Assembly (NCBI RefSeq): GCF_003664035.1
Contig: NZ_RCCK01000010.1
Coordinates: forward strand, 248,001-312,000
From: Pedobacter alluvionis
GTDB taxonomy: Bacteria > Bacteroidota > Bacteroidia > Sphingobacteriales > Sphingobacteriaceae
Reading direction: 5' to 3'
DNA: 64,000 nt
Of the stretch, positions 9,715 to 19,866 are shown piece by piece. Under the pieces are notes generated by a model. The model was not told where the DNA came from and made no database searches. It was given only the letters and a program-made list of their open reading frames with translations. The first letter of the stretch is position 1. Every line of letters starts with the position of its first letter. The position numbers and the translations under genes are program-made.

Positions 9715-12342
9715 TTAGTTTACCCGGATAACTTTTTTTATAATATTTCCGCTTTTTGGAGATAACTCATCGGGTTGACTACCGCCAACAGCTAATGTAA
9801 TACTGCCTTTGTAAAATTGTCTTGAGCCATCCTGACCGATGTAAGACAGGTCATTAGCTTTTAAGCTGAATTTAACCAGTTTACTTTCTCCGGGTTCAAG
9901 GCTAATGCGTTTAAATCCTTTCAGGGCCTTTGCTGCTGATTTGATGGATTTTTGGTTGTTGAGTTGGTATAACTGAACCACCTCATCACTCTTAAACTTT
10001 CCTTTATTGCTCACCATAATCGACACCTCTGTGCCTTTGCCTGCTTTTAATGCCGCAGGAGCAACAAATTTTTCATATAAAAAAGAAGAATAGCTAAGCC
10101 CGTAACCGAATCCATAAAGCGGTTTGCCTTTAAAATACCGGTATGTCCTGTTTTTCATGCTATAATCGCTAAAATCCCCAAGGTCCTTATCGCTCGCATA
10201 AAAGGTGACAGGCAATCTTCCCGAAGGACTGTAGTCTCCAAAAAGAATATCAGCCACGGCTTCGCCAGTAGCCTGTCCGCCATACCATGCATTCAGAATA
10301 GCCGGAATGTTTTCAGCTTCCCATGGTATCGCAATTGCGCTACCGGTCATCATTACAAAAACAACTGGTTTTCCACTTTCTTTCAGGGATTTCATTAATG
10401 CAGTCTGAGCTGCAGGCAACATAATTGATGTTCTGTCCCCACCGCTAAATCCGGGATAATCGACCCTCATTTCCTCACCTTCCAGCTGCGGAGAAATCCC
10501 GCCGACAAATACGAAGGCGTCAGCATCTGCATGGGTTTTGACAAGCGCTTTGAAATCAGTTCTCACGTAGGAGCCTGCCCTTAAACGGACGTTTGCACTT
10601 CCCTCGCCCTGCCAGTATTCTATAACCAGGTTGTAAACTGAATCTTTTGATGTTTCTAATTTATAAGTTTTAGCGCCCCAACGGTTTCTCGACCATGCGT
10701 CAATTACATTTTTGCCGTTAATGATAAAACGGTATCCATCATCAGCATTCAATTCGAAGGTGATGGAGCCAGTGCTTGTGGGCTTGAATGTGGTGCTGTA
10801 TCTGGCAGAAAAATTATTAGCGGTTAATTTATCGGCAATTTTTTCGCCTTCCTGCCAGCTGTTTTCAAGTTTTGACTCAGTCCTGGTTAACACCGGTTTG
10901 CCTTCCAGTAAAATGTTGCTAAAATATTCTGATTTAAAGCCCTGAACACCGTCAATTTTGTATTGGCTATTTAAATCCAGGTAACTTAACAGCGTATCAT
11001 TGGTGAAAGAAACAGCCTGTTGGTAAACAACCTCGGTCTGCTTGCCAACTTTGTCCTGAATGCCCTGTAAAACAGTGGTGATTTTGGAAGGAGTTCCATT
11101 ATAATTTCCTAAAACTGAAATCGAATTATCCGCATTAGGACCCAATACAACGATTTTTTTGAGGTTCTTTTTTAAAGGCAGCGTATGTGATTCATTTCTG
11201 AGCAATACCATTGATTCTCTTGCCATTTTAAGTGCATGTGCCTTATGCTTACTATTTTCCAGCACACTGCTCGGGGTGTTTGCATATTTAACCATCGAGG
11301 ATGGATCGAACATACCCAGCCTGAAACGGATCATGAATAACCTTTTCACCGAAACATCAATATCTTTTTCTTTAATAATTCCATTTTTCACAGCGGTAAT
11401 CAAAGCCTTATAAGCTTCTGTACCACAATCAAGGTCGGTTCCATGAAAAACGGCATCTGCAGCAGCTGATGCCGCATTTGGATGTGTTTTGTGGTTTTTG
11501 TAAAAGTCATCTATGGCCCAGCAGTCGGAGGTTACATAACCCTTAAAGTTCCATTTCCTGCGCAGAATGTCCGTCATTAAAAGATCATTAGCGCAACAAG
11601 GCTGTCCTTGAAAAGCATTATAAGCACACATTACACCTGCAACTTTTGATTGTGTAACCAGTTTTTCAAATGCCGGTAAATAGGTATCCCAGAGATCAAA
11701 ATCACTTACTGTAGTATTAAACACATGTCGAAGCGGTTCAGGACCGCTATGTACCGCATAATGTTTGGCACAAGCGGCTGCCTTAAGGTATTTTGGGTCA
11801 TCACCTTGCAAGCCCCTTACAAAAGCATCTCCCAGGGTACCTGTCAGGTAAGGATCTTCACCGTAGGTTTCCTGACCCCTTCCCCAGCGCGGATCCCGAA
11901 AGATATTGATGTTTGGCGTCCAGTAAGTTAAGCCTAGATAGCGCTCATTTGTTCTTCCTTGTTCTAGTGCCTTATTGTAAATTGCCCTTCCTTCTAAAGC
12001 CGAATAGTCGGCCATTTTATAAAGCGCCGAAGGATCGAAGGTTGCAGCCATGGCTATTGCCTGAGGATAAACAGTCACTTTAAAAGGTGTTCTTGCTACT
12101 CCGTGTAACGTTTCATTCCACCAATCGTACGCAGGAATCTTAAAGCGGGGAATTGCTGGTGCAGCATTAAGCATTTGCATCACCTTTTCATCCAGGCTAA
12201 GCCTTGAAACCAAATCATCTACCCTTTTTTCAAATGGAAGTTTGTAGTCCTGAAAAGGGTATTCCTGGGCTTTCACCAAACTGCATAAATTGCAGAAAAG
12301 GATTACAAGAAGTAATTTTTTAAAGTAGTTGTGTTTTCTCAT
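9715..12342 (-). CDS. GH3 beta-xylosidase/beta-glucosidase with inserted PA14 domain
   Basis: This 875-residue protein has a signal peptide ending in VKAQ (residue 26). The N-terminal barrel contains ETYGEDPYLTG and KHYAVHSGPEP, and GYVTSDCWAI supplies the nucleophile Asp273. An (alpha/beta)6 sandwich follows from about 395; a PA14 domain is inserted at about 465-592 (FKSEYFSN to NVRLRAG), and a fibronectin III-like C-terminal domain starts near 770. Xylan-locus enzymes with this layout are mostly beta-xylosidases that finish xylo-oligosaccharides in the periplasm. It is the first gene of the leftward GH3-GH43-GH67 group and starts beyond a 665-base gap that contains a long repeat. Confidence 0.94.
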   Translation of the reverse strand: MRKHNYFKKLLLVILFCNLCSLVKAQEYPFQDYKLPFEKRVDDLVSRLSLDEKVMQMLNAAPAIPRFKIPAYDWWNETLHGVARTPFKVTVYPQAIAMAATFDPSALYKMADYSALEGRAIYNKALEQGRTNERYLGLTYWTPNINIFRDPRWGRGQETYGEDPYLTGTLGDAFVRGLQGDDPKYLKAAACAKHYAVHSGPEPLRHVFNTTVSDFDLWDTYLPAFEKLVTQSKVAGVMCAYNAFQGQPCCANDLLMTDILRRKWNFKGYVTSDCWAIDDFYKNHKTHPNAASAAADAVFHGTDLDCGTEAYKALITAVKNGIIKEKDIDVSVKRLFMIRFRLGMFDPSSMVKYANTPSSVLENSKHKAHALKMARESMVLLRNESHTLPLKKNLKKIVVLGPNADNSISVLGNYNGTPSKITTVLQGIQDKVGKQTEVVYQQAVSFTNDTLLSYLDLNSQYKIDGVQGFKSEYFSNILLEGKPVLTRTESKLENSWQEGEKIADKLTANNFSARYSTTFKPTSTGSITFELNADDGYRFIINGKNVIDAWSRNRWGAKTYKLETSKDSVYNLVIEYWQGEGSANVRLRAGSYVRTDFKALVKTHADADAFVFVGGISPQLEGEEMRVDYPGFSGGDRTSIMLPAAQTALMKSLKESGKPVVFVMMTGSAIAIPWEAENIPAILNAWYGGQATGEAVADILFGDYSPSGRLPVTFYASDKDLGDFSDYSMKNRTYRYFKGKPLYGFGYGLSYSSFLYEKFVAPAALKAGKGTEVSIMVSNKGKFKSDEVVQLYQLNNQKSIKSAAKALKGFKRISLEPGESKLVKFSLKANDLSYIGQDGSRQFYKGSITLAVGGSQPDELSPKSGNIIKKVIRVN

Positions 12343-13007
12343 AATTGGGCTGCTAAAAACTCATTGATAATGATTTTCTTTACATCTGGTTGCTGTACAG
12401 ATTATAAGAACATTCCAATGATTTTGATCGGTTTATTTGGTTAATATTATTGTGAATAGACTAAAAAGCTTGTTTAAAATTAAATAAAAATTTATTTCGT
12501 ATGTCAGTCTGAGCGTAGTCGAAGACCATTTCAACGCATTAATAAAGCAATCGACTACGCTACCATTGATGTTGTTTTTTAAGTTATTATCAGTCAGCAT
12601 TTAACTGCTTTCGTATTTCCATCCGGCTAGGCCATAGCACGGTATCCACGTTCTACTTAAATCCGGCCTAACAAATTTTTCGGGCTGCACTGTTCTTGCT
12701 GCAGAAGTGCCTTCAAAAGAAAAATTTTCAGCCGGCATTTTTTGTTTCTTTTTGATGCCAAAAAGAAAGAGCCTTTCGGCGGCGGTGAGCCGAGGCAAGA
12801 CTGCGCCGTAGGACAAGAGAAAACAATTTTACGTCATTCATATTGATTTTAAACAATTAATTAATCCTCAGTGTGAAAGCAAAAGGCCATTTATATTTGT
12901 TATAAAAATTTAAACAGGCTCTAAAAACTTTTTACCGGGTTCCATGCTAATTTTAAAATAAGGTTTTAATGAATACTTGTTCTGATACTGTAAGGTGAAC
13001 CTATTCA
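12343..13007. repeat. Gap between GH10 and GH3 containing copy 1 of a 281-bp repeat (12489-12769)
   Basis: No real gene is visible. Positions 12489-12769 match 44335-44615 over the same length with scattered substitutions (roughly 85 percent by eye). Shared blocks include GTATGTCAGTCTGAGCGTAG, CTAGGCCATAGCAC and AATCCGGCCTAACAAATTTT. The unit ends in a perfect 10-bp hairpin, TTTCTTTTTG-ATGC-CAAAAAGAAA (12745-12768), which could terminate in both directions. A 71-codon frame on the minus strand lies inside the repeat and is not considered a gene. The 150 bases nearest 12342 are AT-rich and probably hold the GH3 promoter, though no clear TAnnTTTG box stands out. Confidence 0.8.
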
Positions 13008-14096
13008 TTAGAATTTTATCACCTCAAAAAATGCTTTTTTTGGCATTAGATTTTTATCGAACAACAGCGGATAGTTCTTAGGTCCGCGATTGTCCAGCCA
13101 GCTGTACCTGTCTGATAAATTCCAGAATGTAACACCAGTAATGTTGGCTTTGTATTTGCGCAGCACTTCAAAAATCATTTTATATTGGCTAAGTTGCTTT
13201 TCTTCCATTTCTGGAGTGAATGGTTCAACTTCGCTGCTTGCATTGCCCTTAATTAACCGTCCGCCCTGGTTACCACTATAAACCGATACATCAAGCTCGG
13301 TGATTTGAACTTTAAGTCCAAGCGACGAAAATAGTGCAATGGATTTTTCCAGTTCAGAACGGCTAGGGTTATTTATCGACCAATGACCCTGGAGACCAAC
13401 GCCATGTATTGGAACACCCTTAGCCAACAAACCCTTAAGCATTCTGTAAATTTTATCACGTTTTAATGGCTGTTCGGTATTGTAATCGTTGTAAAACAGT
13501 TGGGCCTTTGGGTCGGCCTGGTGGGCATACCTGAACGCCATTTCTACAAAATCCTCACCTGCGATCTGATAGAGTGGCGATTTCCTGAAATAAGCAGAAT
13601 CATCTGCAATCACTTCATTTACGACGTCCCAGGCGTAAATGTCTTTCTTATACCTGTTTACCACTGTATTGATGTGCTCCTGGATCCTTTTTAATAAAAT
13701 TTCTTTCGAAACCATATTTCCATCTTCGCCTTTAAACAACCAGTTTGGCGTTTGCTTGTGCCATACCAGGCAATGGCCACGTAACTTTAAACCATTAATC
13801 CTGGCGAAAGCGGCTATAGAATCTGCAATTTTCCAGTTGTAGGTATTTTCCATGGGATGAATAGGACCCATTTTCATTGCATTTTCAGCTGTGATGCTGT
13901 TGAACTGGTTAAGAATCAAATTCCGTTTATCTCCACTAAGGTCCCATGGCGTAATAGCTACTCCTATGGGAAAATATTTTTGGTAGTAGTCTTTCAGTCC
14001 TTTGGCATTAACTTCCTGGCTTTTATATGCGCTAAAAACTACTCCGGTAGCCAAGAGTAAGACGGCCAGGTAGGGGATGATATTTGGTTTTCTCAT
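13008..14096 (-). CDS. GH10 endo-1,4-beta-xylanase (first of a divergent pair)
   Basis: This 362-residue, single-domain GH10 protein has a hydrophobic N-terminus (about 7-24) that is a signal peptide or anchor without a lipobox cysteine. Motifs in order: ITAENAMKMGPIHP, GHCLVWHKQTPNWL, WDVVNEV with acid/base Glu161, FYNDYNTE, GVGLQGHWS and QITELDVSV with nucleophile Glu267. It should cut the xylan backbone internally, most likely in the periplasm given the lack of a lipid signal. It is transcribed away from its paralogue, 284 bases apart, with inverted repeats in the shared promoter region. No carbohydrate-binding module is present. Confidence 0.95.
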   Translation of the reverse strand: MRKPNIIPYLAVLLLATGVVFSAYKSQEVNAKGLKDYYQKYFPIGVAITPWDLSGDKRNLILNQFNSITAENAMKMGPIHPMENTYNWKIADSIAAFARINGLKLRGHCLVWHKQTPNWLFKGEDGNMVSKEILLKRIQEHINTVVNRYKKDIYAWDVVNEVIADDSAYFRKSPLYQIAGEDFVEMAFRYAHQADPKAQLFYNDYNTEQPLKRDKIYRMLKGLLAKGVPIHGVGLQGHWSINNPSRSELEKSIALFSSLGLKVQITELDVSVYSGNQGGRLIKGNASSEVEPFTPEMEEKQLSQYKMIFEVLRKYKANITGVTFWNLSDRYSWLDNRGPKNYPLLFDKNLMPKKAFFEVIKF

Positions 14097-14181
14097 ATTT
14101 GATCAGGGTAATGCTAAAAGTTTGCAAAATCGTATGTTTTTTAGGCTGACCAGGCTTCTTATCGTCAATTTTATGAAACAA

Positions 14182-14206
14182 ATGTCATGTAATGAATTTA
14201 TGACAT
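14182..14206. promoter_or_regulatory. Inverted repeat ATGTCAT-N11-ATGACAT between divergent GH10 genes
   Basis: ATGTCAT at 14182-14188 and its exact complement ATGACAT at 14200-14206 face each other across 11 bases, in the shared regulatory region of the two GH10 genes. Its place and symmetry suit a binding site for the nearby HTCS or another regulator; no direct evidence assigns the protein. Confidence 0.4.
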
Positions 14207-14210
14207 GATT

Positions 14211-14241
14211 GCCGGGTTGCTAATCTTATGATCAACCCGGC
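14211..14241. promoter_or_regulatory. Perfect 9-bp hairpin GCCGGGTTG / CAACCCGGC
   Basis: A perfect GC-rich 9-bp inverted repeat with a 13-base loop sits between the two divergent GH10 genes. There is no long T tract on either side, so it is not a typical terminator. It could be an operator or an RNA leader hairpin for the rightward GH10 gene. Confidence 0.4.
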
Positions 14242-14380
14242 TTACTTTGTGCCTTTTAAACATCTGTTCTTATGTTTATGACAAATATGACTGTTGATCT
14301 ATCTACTTAGGCCTAAATTTACTGGATTTTTTTCTGCATTGATCATAGAATGAAATCGAATTGCCATTTAACCAAATATA

Positions 14381-15475
14381 ATGCGTACAACTAAATTTCA
14401 CATTGCCATCTTTACTGTTGCTCTTTTCGCAACTTTTTCCAGCTGTGGCAGTTACACCAGGGCTAAAAAAAATAACCCCGGCTTAAAGGATTATTATCAG
14501 TCTTACTTCAATATTGGGGTTGCGGTTTCGGGCCAAACCATAAAGGGAGAGCAGGGCGCTTTACTTTTAAAGGAATTTAATAGCATAACGCCCGAGAATG
14601 CGATGAAAATGCAACCCATTCATCCTCGTGAGGATGTTTATAACTGGACCGAGGCCGATGCACTGGTTAATTTTGCGCTTAACAACCGGCTTAAAATAAG
14701 GGGGCATACTTTATGCTGGCATGAGCAGGTACCGGCCTGGATTTTCAAGAACAGTTCAGGAGGACGGGTTGATAAAGCATTGTTGCTTAAACGGCTTAAA
14801 GACCATATCACAGCCGTTGTGGGAAGGTACAAGGGAAAGATATATGCCTGGGATGTGGTTAATGAAGTTATTGGTGATGAAGATGACCAATATCTGAGGC
14901 CTTCTTTATGGAAAGAAATCTGTGGAGAGGAGTTTATTGCCAAGGCTTTCGAATATGCACATCAGGCTGATCCTGATGCATTGCTTTTCTATAATGACTA
15001 CAATTCGGAACGACCTGCAAAAAGAGCAAAAATCTATAAAATGCTTAAAAAACTGGTTGATGCTAAGGTGCCTGTTCATGGGGTAGGCTTGCAGGGACAT
15101 TGGTCTGTTTTTGAGCCCAGCGACACCGAGTTAAGGGAATCTTTAAAATTATATGCTTCTCTTGGCCTGCAGATTCAGATCACAGAAATGGATCTATCTA
15201 TCTATAAATGGGAGAAAAATTTAAGAGCAAAGAAACCCGGTGAGCCCGACAGCCTGACCGCAGTGCTGGAAAAAAAGCAAAGTGACAGATACGCCAGGCT
15301 TTTTTCTATTTTCAGGGAATTTAAAAAGAATATCAGCAGTGTAACTTTCTGGAATCTTTCAGATCGCTCTACATGGCTCGATCAATATCCGGTACCCGGA
15401 AGGAAAAACTACCCGCTGCTCTTTGATCAAAACCTGCAAAGAAAAAAAGCTTATCGGGGTGTGGTTAATTTTTAG
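14381..15475 (+). CDS. GH10 endo-1,4-beta-xylanase, predicted lipoprotein (second of a divergent pair)
   Basis: This 364-residue single-domain GH10 enzyme has a lipobox-like FSSC ending at Cys22, so it is probably lipid-anchored, possibly on the cell surface. Motifs: ITPENAMKMQPIHP, GHTLCWHEQVPAW, WDVVNEV with acid/base Glu162, FYNDYNSE, GVGLQGHWS and QITEMDLSIY with nucleophile Glu269. It resembles the leftward GH10 closely enough to be a duplicate, but the signal sequence differs, which suggests one enzyme on the outside making long fragments and one in the periplasm. It precedes the HTCS gene by 215 bases. Confidence 0.95.
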   Translation: MRTTKFHIAIFTVALFATFSSCGSYTRAKKNNPGLKDYYQSYFNIGVAVSGQTIKGEQGALLLKEFNSITPENAMKMQPIHPREDVYNWTEADALVNFALNNRLKIRGHTLCWHEQVPAWIFKNSSGGRVDKALLLKRLKDHITAVVGRYKGKIYAWDVVNEVIGDEDDQYLRPSLWKEICGEEFIAKAFEYAHQADPDALLFYNDYNSERPAKRAKIYKMLKKLVDAKVPVHGVGLQGHWSVFEPSDTELRESLKLYASLGLQIQITEMDLSIYKWEKNLRAKKPGEPDSLTAVLEKKQSDRYARLFSIFREFKKNISSVTFWNLSDRSTWLDQYPVPGRKNYPLLFDQNLQRKKAYRGVVNF

Positions 15476-15690
15476 TGAATAATCAGTTTTATATAAATAA
15501 ATAATGAAGAAAATGTACCATTCAAGCTATTATGTTGCGATGAACTAAATTAGTTTTTTTATCTTACCGCCACTAAACCAAATAGATCATGTATCCAGAC
15601 AATTTTGACTCTTCATCAGATTTTAGCTCATTTTGCAGCCATTCAACGCCTTTGAAGTTAAAATTTTATTAATACAGCAAAATACTAATT

Positions 15691-18600
15691 ATGCTCAAAG
15701 GGTCTGCATATCAATCATTAGTTCTATTTATCTATGTGCTTTTTAGCGCTGTAAGTGCTGTGGCACAACCGAAAACGCAGCAGCCTGAATTGCGTTTCAC
15801 CTCGCTCACCTCTAAAAACGGCTTATCTTCTAATAATGTAACCGTAATTTTTAAAGACAAATATGGCTTGATGTGGTTTGGTACCGAAGACGGATTAAAT
15901 AAATTTGATGGCACTAACTTTACAACCTATAAACACCAGGCAAACGATTCTTCGAGTATTCAGGCAAACGAGGTTAAGGCAATTCATGAAGACCGGCGGG
16001 GAAATCTTTGGATTGGTACCAGTGGAGGTTCGCTTGCGCTTTTTGACAGAAGGAAAAATGCTTTCATCAACTATCCTGCTTCAAATACCCCAACAGGATT
16101 CAGTCACAGCCTGATCAGGTATATCACTAGTGATTATTTAGGTAAAATATGGGTGGCTACCTTTACGGGGCTCGATGTTTTTGATCCGGACACTAAAAAG
16201 GTTTCCAAGTTTCCAATAGCCGCCAACCAGTTTGGGAAACTTCCGCCAGTAATGATCAACATTCTGATGGAAGACAGCAAGCACAGGATGTGGGTGGGAA
16301 CGGAAGATGGATTATTCCTTTTTAACCGAAAAAATTCTTCTTTTACCAGAATAGGATCTGCAGCCGATAAACCCGTGCAGCTGGCGGGAACTATGGTGAA
16401 ATCTTTAGCTGAAGATGATAATGGAAATATCTGGATCGGCACCACCTCTGGCCTGAGTATGCTTAAACCGGATGGTATGGGTTTTGTAAATTACAAGCAT
16501 ATTCCCGGGGATCCCAACTCGCTGAGCAGCAATATTGTTCAAAGTATAGCCTTATCAAAAAATGGTCAGTTATGGCTCGGCACCGAAGATGGACTTAACG
16601 TTTTTGATCTCCGTACCAAAAAAGTAACGGTATACCGGCCAAATCCACGCAACTCTTACAGCCTGCGCGGAACCAGTGTAAAATATGTGTATATAGATAA
16701 GCAAGGAATATACTGGCTGGGCTTATACCGCGAGGGGATTAATAAGTTTGATAGTAACCTCAACCTTTTCAACCTGATCCGAAGCAATGTTTTCGATGTA
16801 TATGGTTTAAATGCACCCGTGGTAACTTCATTTGCACATAAAAATAACAATAACATATATGTAGCTACTGAAGGCGGTGGCTTGAGTATCTTCAACAGAA
16901 ATACGGCCCTGTTCCACAGAGTAGACCTGAAGAAACTTGGCTTACAGTCACCGGTACCCCTGATGTCTCTGTTTGTCAGTTCAGCTAAGAAACTCTATGT
17001 GGGTACCTTTAGCTATGGCCTGATTGTTCTGGATTCAACGTTAACCAAAGCAACCTCTGTAAGGAAAACAAATAAAGATTCCGGACTTAATTCAGACGAT
17101 GTGTTTTGCATCAACCAGGATAAAAGTGGGCTGATATGGGTGGGTACCAATGGTGGTGGGATCAATGTTATGGATGCTGATCATAAGGTAGTTTTTAGGT
17201 ACACAAACAAAGTTCAGTCACCCATAGATCGTAAACTTCCGCTTAATAATTATATACGTTTTATTAAAGAAGACCGGTTTGCAAACGTATGGATAGGTTC
17301 TCATGGTTCTGGCTTGGCCATGATTAATGCTGATAAAACAATTATTAAACATTATGACGAGCTAAATTCAGGCCTTAATGGTGATATTGCGCAGGCTTTT
17401 CTTGAAGATTCGAAAGGGCGGATCTGGATCGGAACTGCAGGTGGTGGCTTGAATTTACTGGATCAAAAATCAGGTAAATTTATAAATTTTGCCGAGCGTG
17501 AGGGGCTGGCAAGTGCTGTTGTCGACGCCATCGTGGAAGATGACAATCATAATCTCTGGTTAAGTACTAACAAAGGAATCAGCCGGTTTGATCCTAAAAC
17601 CCGAAAATTTAGCAATTATGGCGTATACAATGGGGTGCAGAACAATAACTTTATCAGGGGAGCAGCGCTGAAATGTAAAGACGGTGAAATATTCTTTGGT
17701 GGGGCAGAAGGAATGAATTACTTCAATCCGGCCGGATTCAGAAAAATTCAAAATGTACCCCCAGTTCTTTTTACAGAGTTAAAAATTTCCAACAGCACCA
17801 TCGAGGCCAGCGATGAAGGGCCGATAACCGAACATATTTCTGTTGCAAAAAGAATTGACCTGGATTACAAGCAAAATTTTTCACTGAGTTTTGTGAGTGT
17901 AAATTACACTGCACCAGAACAAAACCGTTACAGTTACAAACTCGAAGGTTTTAATAAAGAATGGATCGATGCGGGTACTACTAAAACAGTTTCCTATACC
18001 AATCTCGATCCCGGAGAATATATTTTCCATGTGCGGGCGAGTAACAATGACGGTGTATGGAATACAACGGAGTCTTCAATAAAAATAATTGTTCACCCAC
18101 CGTGGTGGAGAACCATATATGCTTATGCTTTTTACCTGCTCGTTATTGCCGGTACTTTGCTTTACATTCGTCACCGGGGGATTAAAAACCTGGAGAGAAA
18201 GTTTGCGCTGGTTCAGGAGAAAACAAAAATTGAGCAGCAGATTTTGCAGGATAGAAAAGAGGCAGAGCGGCTGCATGAACTGGATTCGTTAAAGATTAAA
18301 TTTCTCACCAACCTCAGCCATGAGTTTCGTACGCCGCTATCACTGATTCTTGGGCCGGTGGAGAAGCTCATTTCTGAAGAGGAGGGAGATGCTAAAAATG
18401 CTTCTCTTAAAATCGTAAAGCGAAATGCCCGTCGCTTGCTCAACTTGGTGAATCAAATCCTTGATTTTCGTAAAATTGAAGAAAATGAACTCAAGATAAA
18501 TAATAAGAAAGGTGAACTGGTTTCCTTTATCGCTGATGTAATAGAATCTTTCAACGATTTAAGCGAACGTAAATCCATAAGTCTTTCTTTTCAAACCCAG

Positions 18601-19866
18601 TTTGACAGTTATCCAACTGAGTTTGACCACGACAAACTGGAACGTGTTTTATTTAACCTGCTCTCTAATGCCTTTAAATTTACACCATCAGGCGGTACTA
18701 TCACCGTTGATTTGAAGAAAAATCAGCGCAATGAGCAGGGAGAAACTGTTTTAATTACCGTTAGCGATACCGGAATCGGCATTAGCGAAGAAGAACAGCA
18801 GAAAGTATTTGAAAGGTTTTTTCAGGCCGATACCGAAGTTTCCATTCTCAACCAGGGAAGTGGGATTGGGCTCTCCATCATTAAAGAATTTGTCAAAATC
18901 CAGGGAGGAACTATTGATTTGCAAAGCGAAGTTGGAAAAGGTACACATTTCAAAATAGCTCTGCCTTTGCCGTTGCTAGACCATATCGAAAAGCTTAATC
19001 TGGATTTTTCCAGTCCGGAAATACCATTTGAAGTTCAGGAGGAAGCTTCAGATAAAGCACTGAGCGAAACAGATGCAGAAATCCATACCATTCTTCTGGT
19101 AGAAGATAATCAGGACCTCAGGGAATATCTTCGGGATAATTTGAAGTCCAATTACCGTATTGTGGAAGCGGCTGACGGTAAAGAGGGTTGGCAAAAAACA
19201 TTGGCAAACCACCCGGAGCTCATTGTTAGCGATATTAGTATGCCAAATATGACGGGGATTGAACTGTGCAAAAAAATAAAAGAAGATAAAAGGACAAAAC
19301 ATATTCCGGTTATTCTATTAACCGCGCTCACCGGCGAACAGGAACAATTAACGGGGCTCGAAATCGGGGCTAATGACTACCTCACCAAGCCATTTAATAT
19401 CGATATCCTCAATATTAAAATCAAAAACCTTTTGGTACTCAACCGGACCCTGAAAAATACTTATACCAAACAGATCAAGATGGAGACAGCAGAAATTTTA
19501 GTTGAATCCCACGGTGATAAGTTACTCAAGAATATCCTGAAATACATTGAAGATAATATCAATAATTCACAATTGTCTGTTGAGGATTTAAGTAAAAATG
19601 TAGGGATGAGCCGGGGTTCACTTTATCATAAAGTGCTGGAACTAACCGGCCTTTCGCCTGTTGAATATATACGTTCGGTTAAACTTGATAAAGCAGCTGC
19701 CTTATTGGTTAAAAGTGATTTGAACATTTCTCAGATTGCCTATCTGGTAGGCTTTGCAACACCCAATTATTTTGCCAAATCATTTAAGTTAAAATTCGGA
19801 ATGCAACCTTCAGAATATTTAAATCTGTACCGTAAGCCAGATAATTCTACCGGTATGGAAAATTAA
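15691..19866 (+). CDS. Hybrid two-component system sensor-regulator (HTCS) controlling the locus
   Basis: This 1391-residue one-protein two-component system has the following order: signal peptide (to about 25); two periplasmic seven-bladed propellers made of WxGTxxGL-type Reg_prop repeats (about 30-700); a Y_Y_Y domain (about 735-800); one membrane helix (about 807-830); HisKA with His877 in LSHEFRTPLS; a HATPase domain (about 930-1105) with DTGIGI and GSGIGLSI; a receiver with phospho-acceptor Asp1181 in IVSDISMPN; and an AraC-type HTH pair to the C-terminus. HTCS proteins bind oligosaccharides in the periplasm and activate their own locus. Its position between the xylanases and the SusC/D block suggests xylo-oligosaccharides as signal. 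All catalytic residues are present. Confidence 0.96.
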   Translation: MLKGSAYQSLVLFIYVLFSAVSAVAQPKTQQPELRFTSLTSKNGLSSNNVTVIFKDKYGLMWFGTEDGLNKFDGTNFTTYKHQANDSSSIQANEVKAIHEDRRGNLWIGTSGGSLALFDRRKNAFINYPASNTPTGFSHSLIRYITSDYLGKIWVATFTGLDVFDPDTKKVSKFPIAANQFGKLPPVMINILMEDSKHRMWVGTEDGLFLFNRKNSSFTRIGSAADKPVQLAGTMVKSLAEDDNGNIWIGTTSGLSMLKPDGMGFVNYKHIPGDPNSLSSNIVQSIALSKNGQLWLGTEDGLNVFDLRTKKVTVYRPNPRNSYSLRGTSVKYVYIDKQGIYWLGLYREGINKFDSNLNLFNLIRSNVFDVYGLNAPVVTSFAHKNNNNIYVATEGGGLSIFNRNTALFHRVDLKKLGLQSPVPLMSLFVSSAKKLYVGTFSYGLIVLDSTLTKATSVRKTNKDSGLNSDDVFCINQDKSGLIWVGTNGGGINVMDADHKVVFRYTNKVQSPIDRKLPLNNYIRFIKEDRFANVWIGSHGSGLAMINADKTIIKHYDELNSGLNGDIAQAFLEDSKGRIWIGTAGGGLNLLDQKSGKFINFAEREGLASAVVDAIVEDDNHNLWLSTNKGISRFDPKTRKFSNYGVYNGVQNNNFIRGAALKCKDGEIFFGGAEGMNYFNPAGFRKIQNVPPVLFTELKISNSTIEASDEGPITEHISVAKRIDLDYKQNFSLSFVSVNYTAPEQNRYSYKLEGFNKEWIDAGTTKTVSYTNLDPGEYIFHVRASNNDGVWNTTESSIKIIVHPPWWRTIYAYAFYLLVIAGTLLYIRHRGIKNLERKFALVQEKTKIEQQILQDRKEAERLHELDSLKIKFLTNLSHEFRTPLSLILGPVEKLISEEEGDAKNASLKIVKRNARRLLNLVNQILDFRKIEENELKINNKKGELVSFIADVIESFNDLSERKSISLSFQTQFDSYPTEFDHDKLERVLFNLLSNAFKFTPSGGTITVDLKKNQRNEQGETVLITVSDTGIGISEEEQQKVFERFFQADTEVSILNQGSGIGLSIIKEFVKIQGGTIDLQSEVGKGTHFKIALPLPLLDHIEKLNLDFSSPEIPFEVQEEASDKALSETDAEIHTILLVEDNQDLREYLRDNLKSNYRIVEAADGKEGWQKTLANHPELIVSDISMPNMTGIELCKKIKEDKRTKHIPVILLTALTGEQEQLTGLEIGANDYLTKPFNIDILNIKIKNLLVLNRTLKNTYTKQIKMETAEILVESHGDKLLKNILKYIEDNINNSQLSVEDLSKNVGMSRGSLYHKVLELTGLSPVEYIRSVKLDKAAALLVKSDLNISQIAYLVGFATPNYFAKSFKLKFGMQPSEYLNLYRKPDNSTGMEN

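Noticed and set aside
12601-12816. 71-codon frame on the minus strand
   Set aside because: It lies inside the 281-bp repeat, and the second copy of the repeat does not keep the frame; it has no family features.
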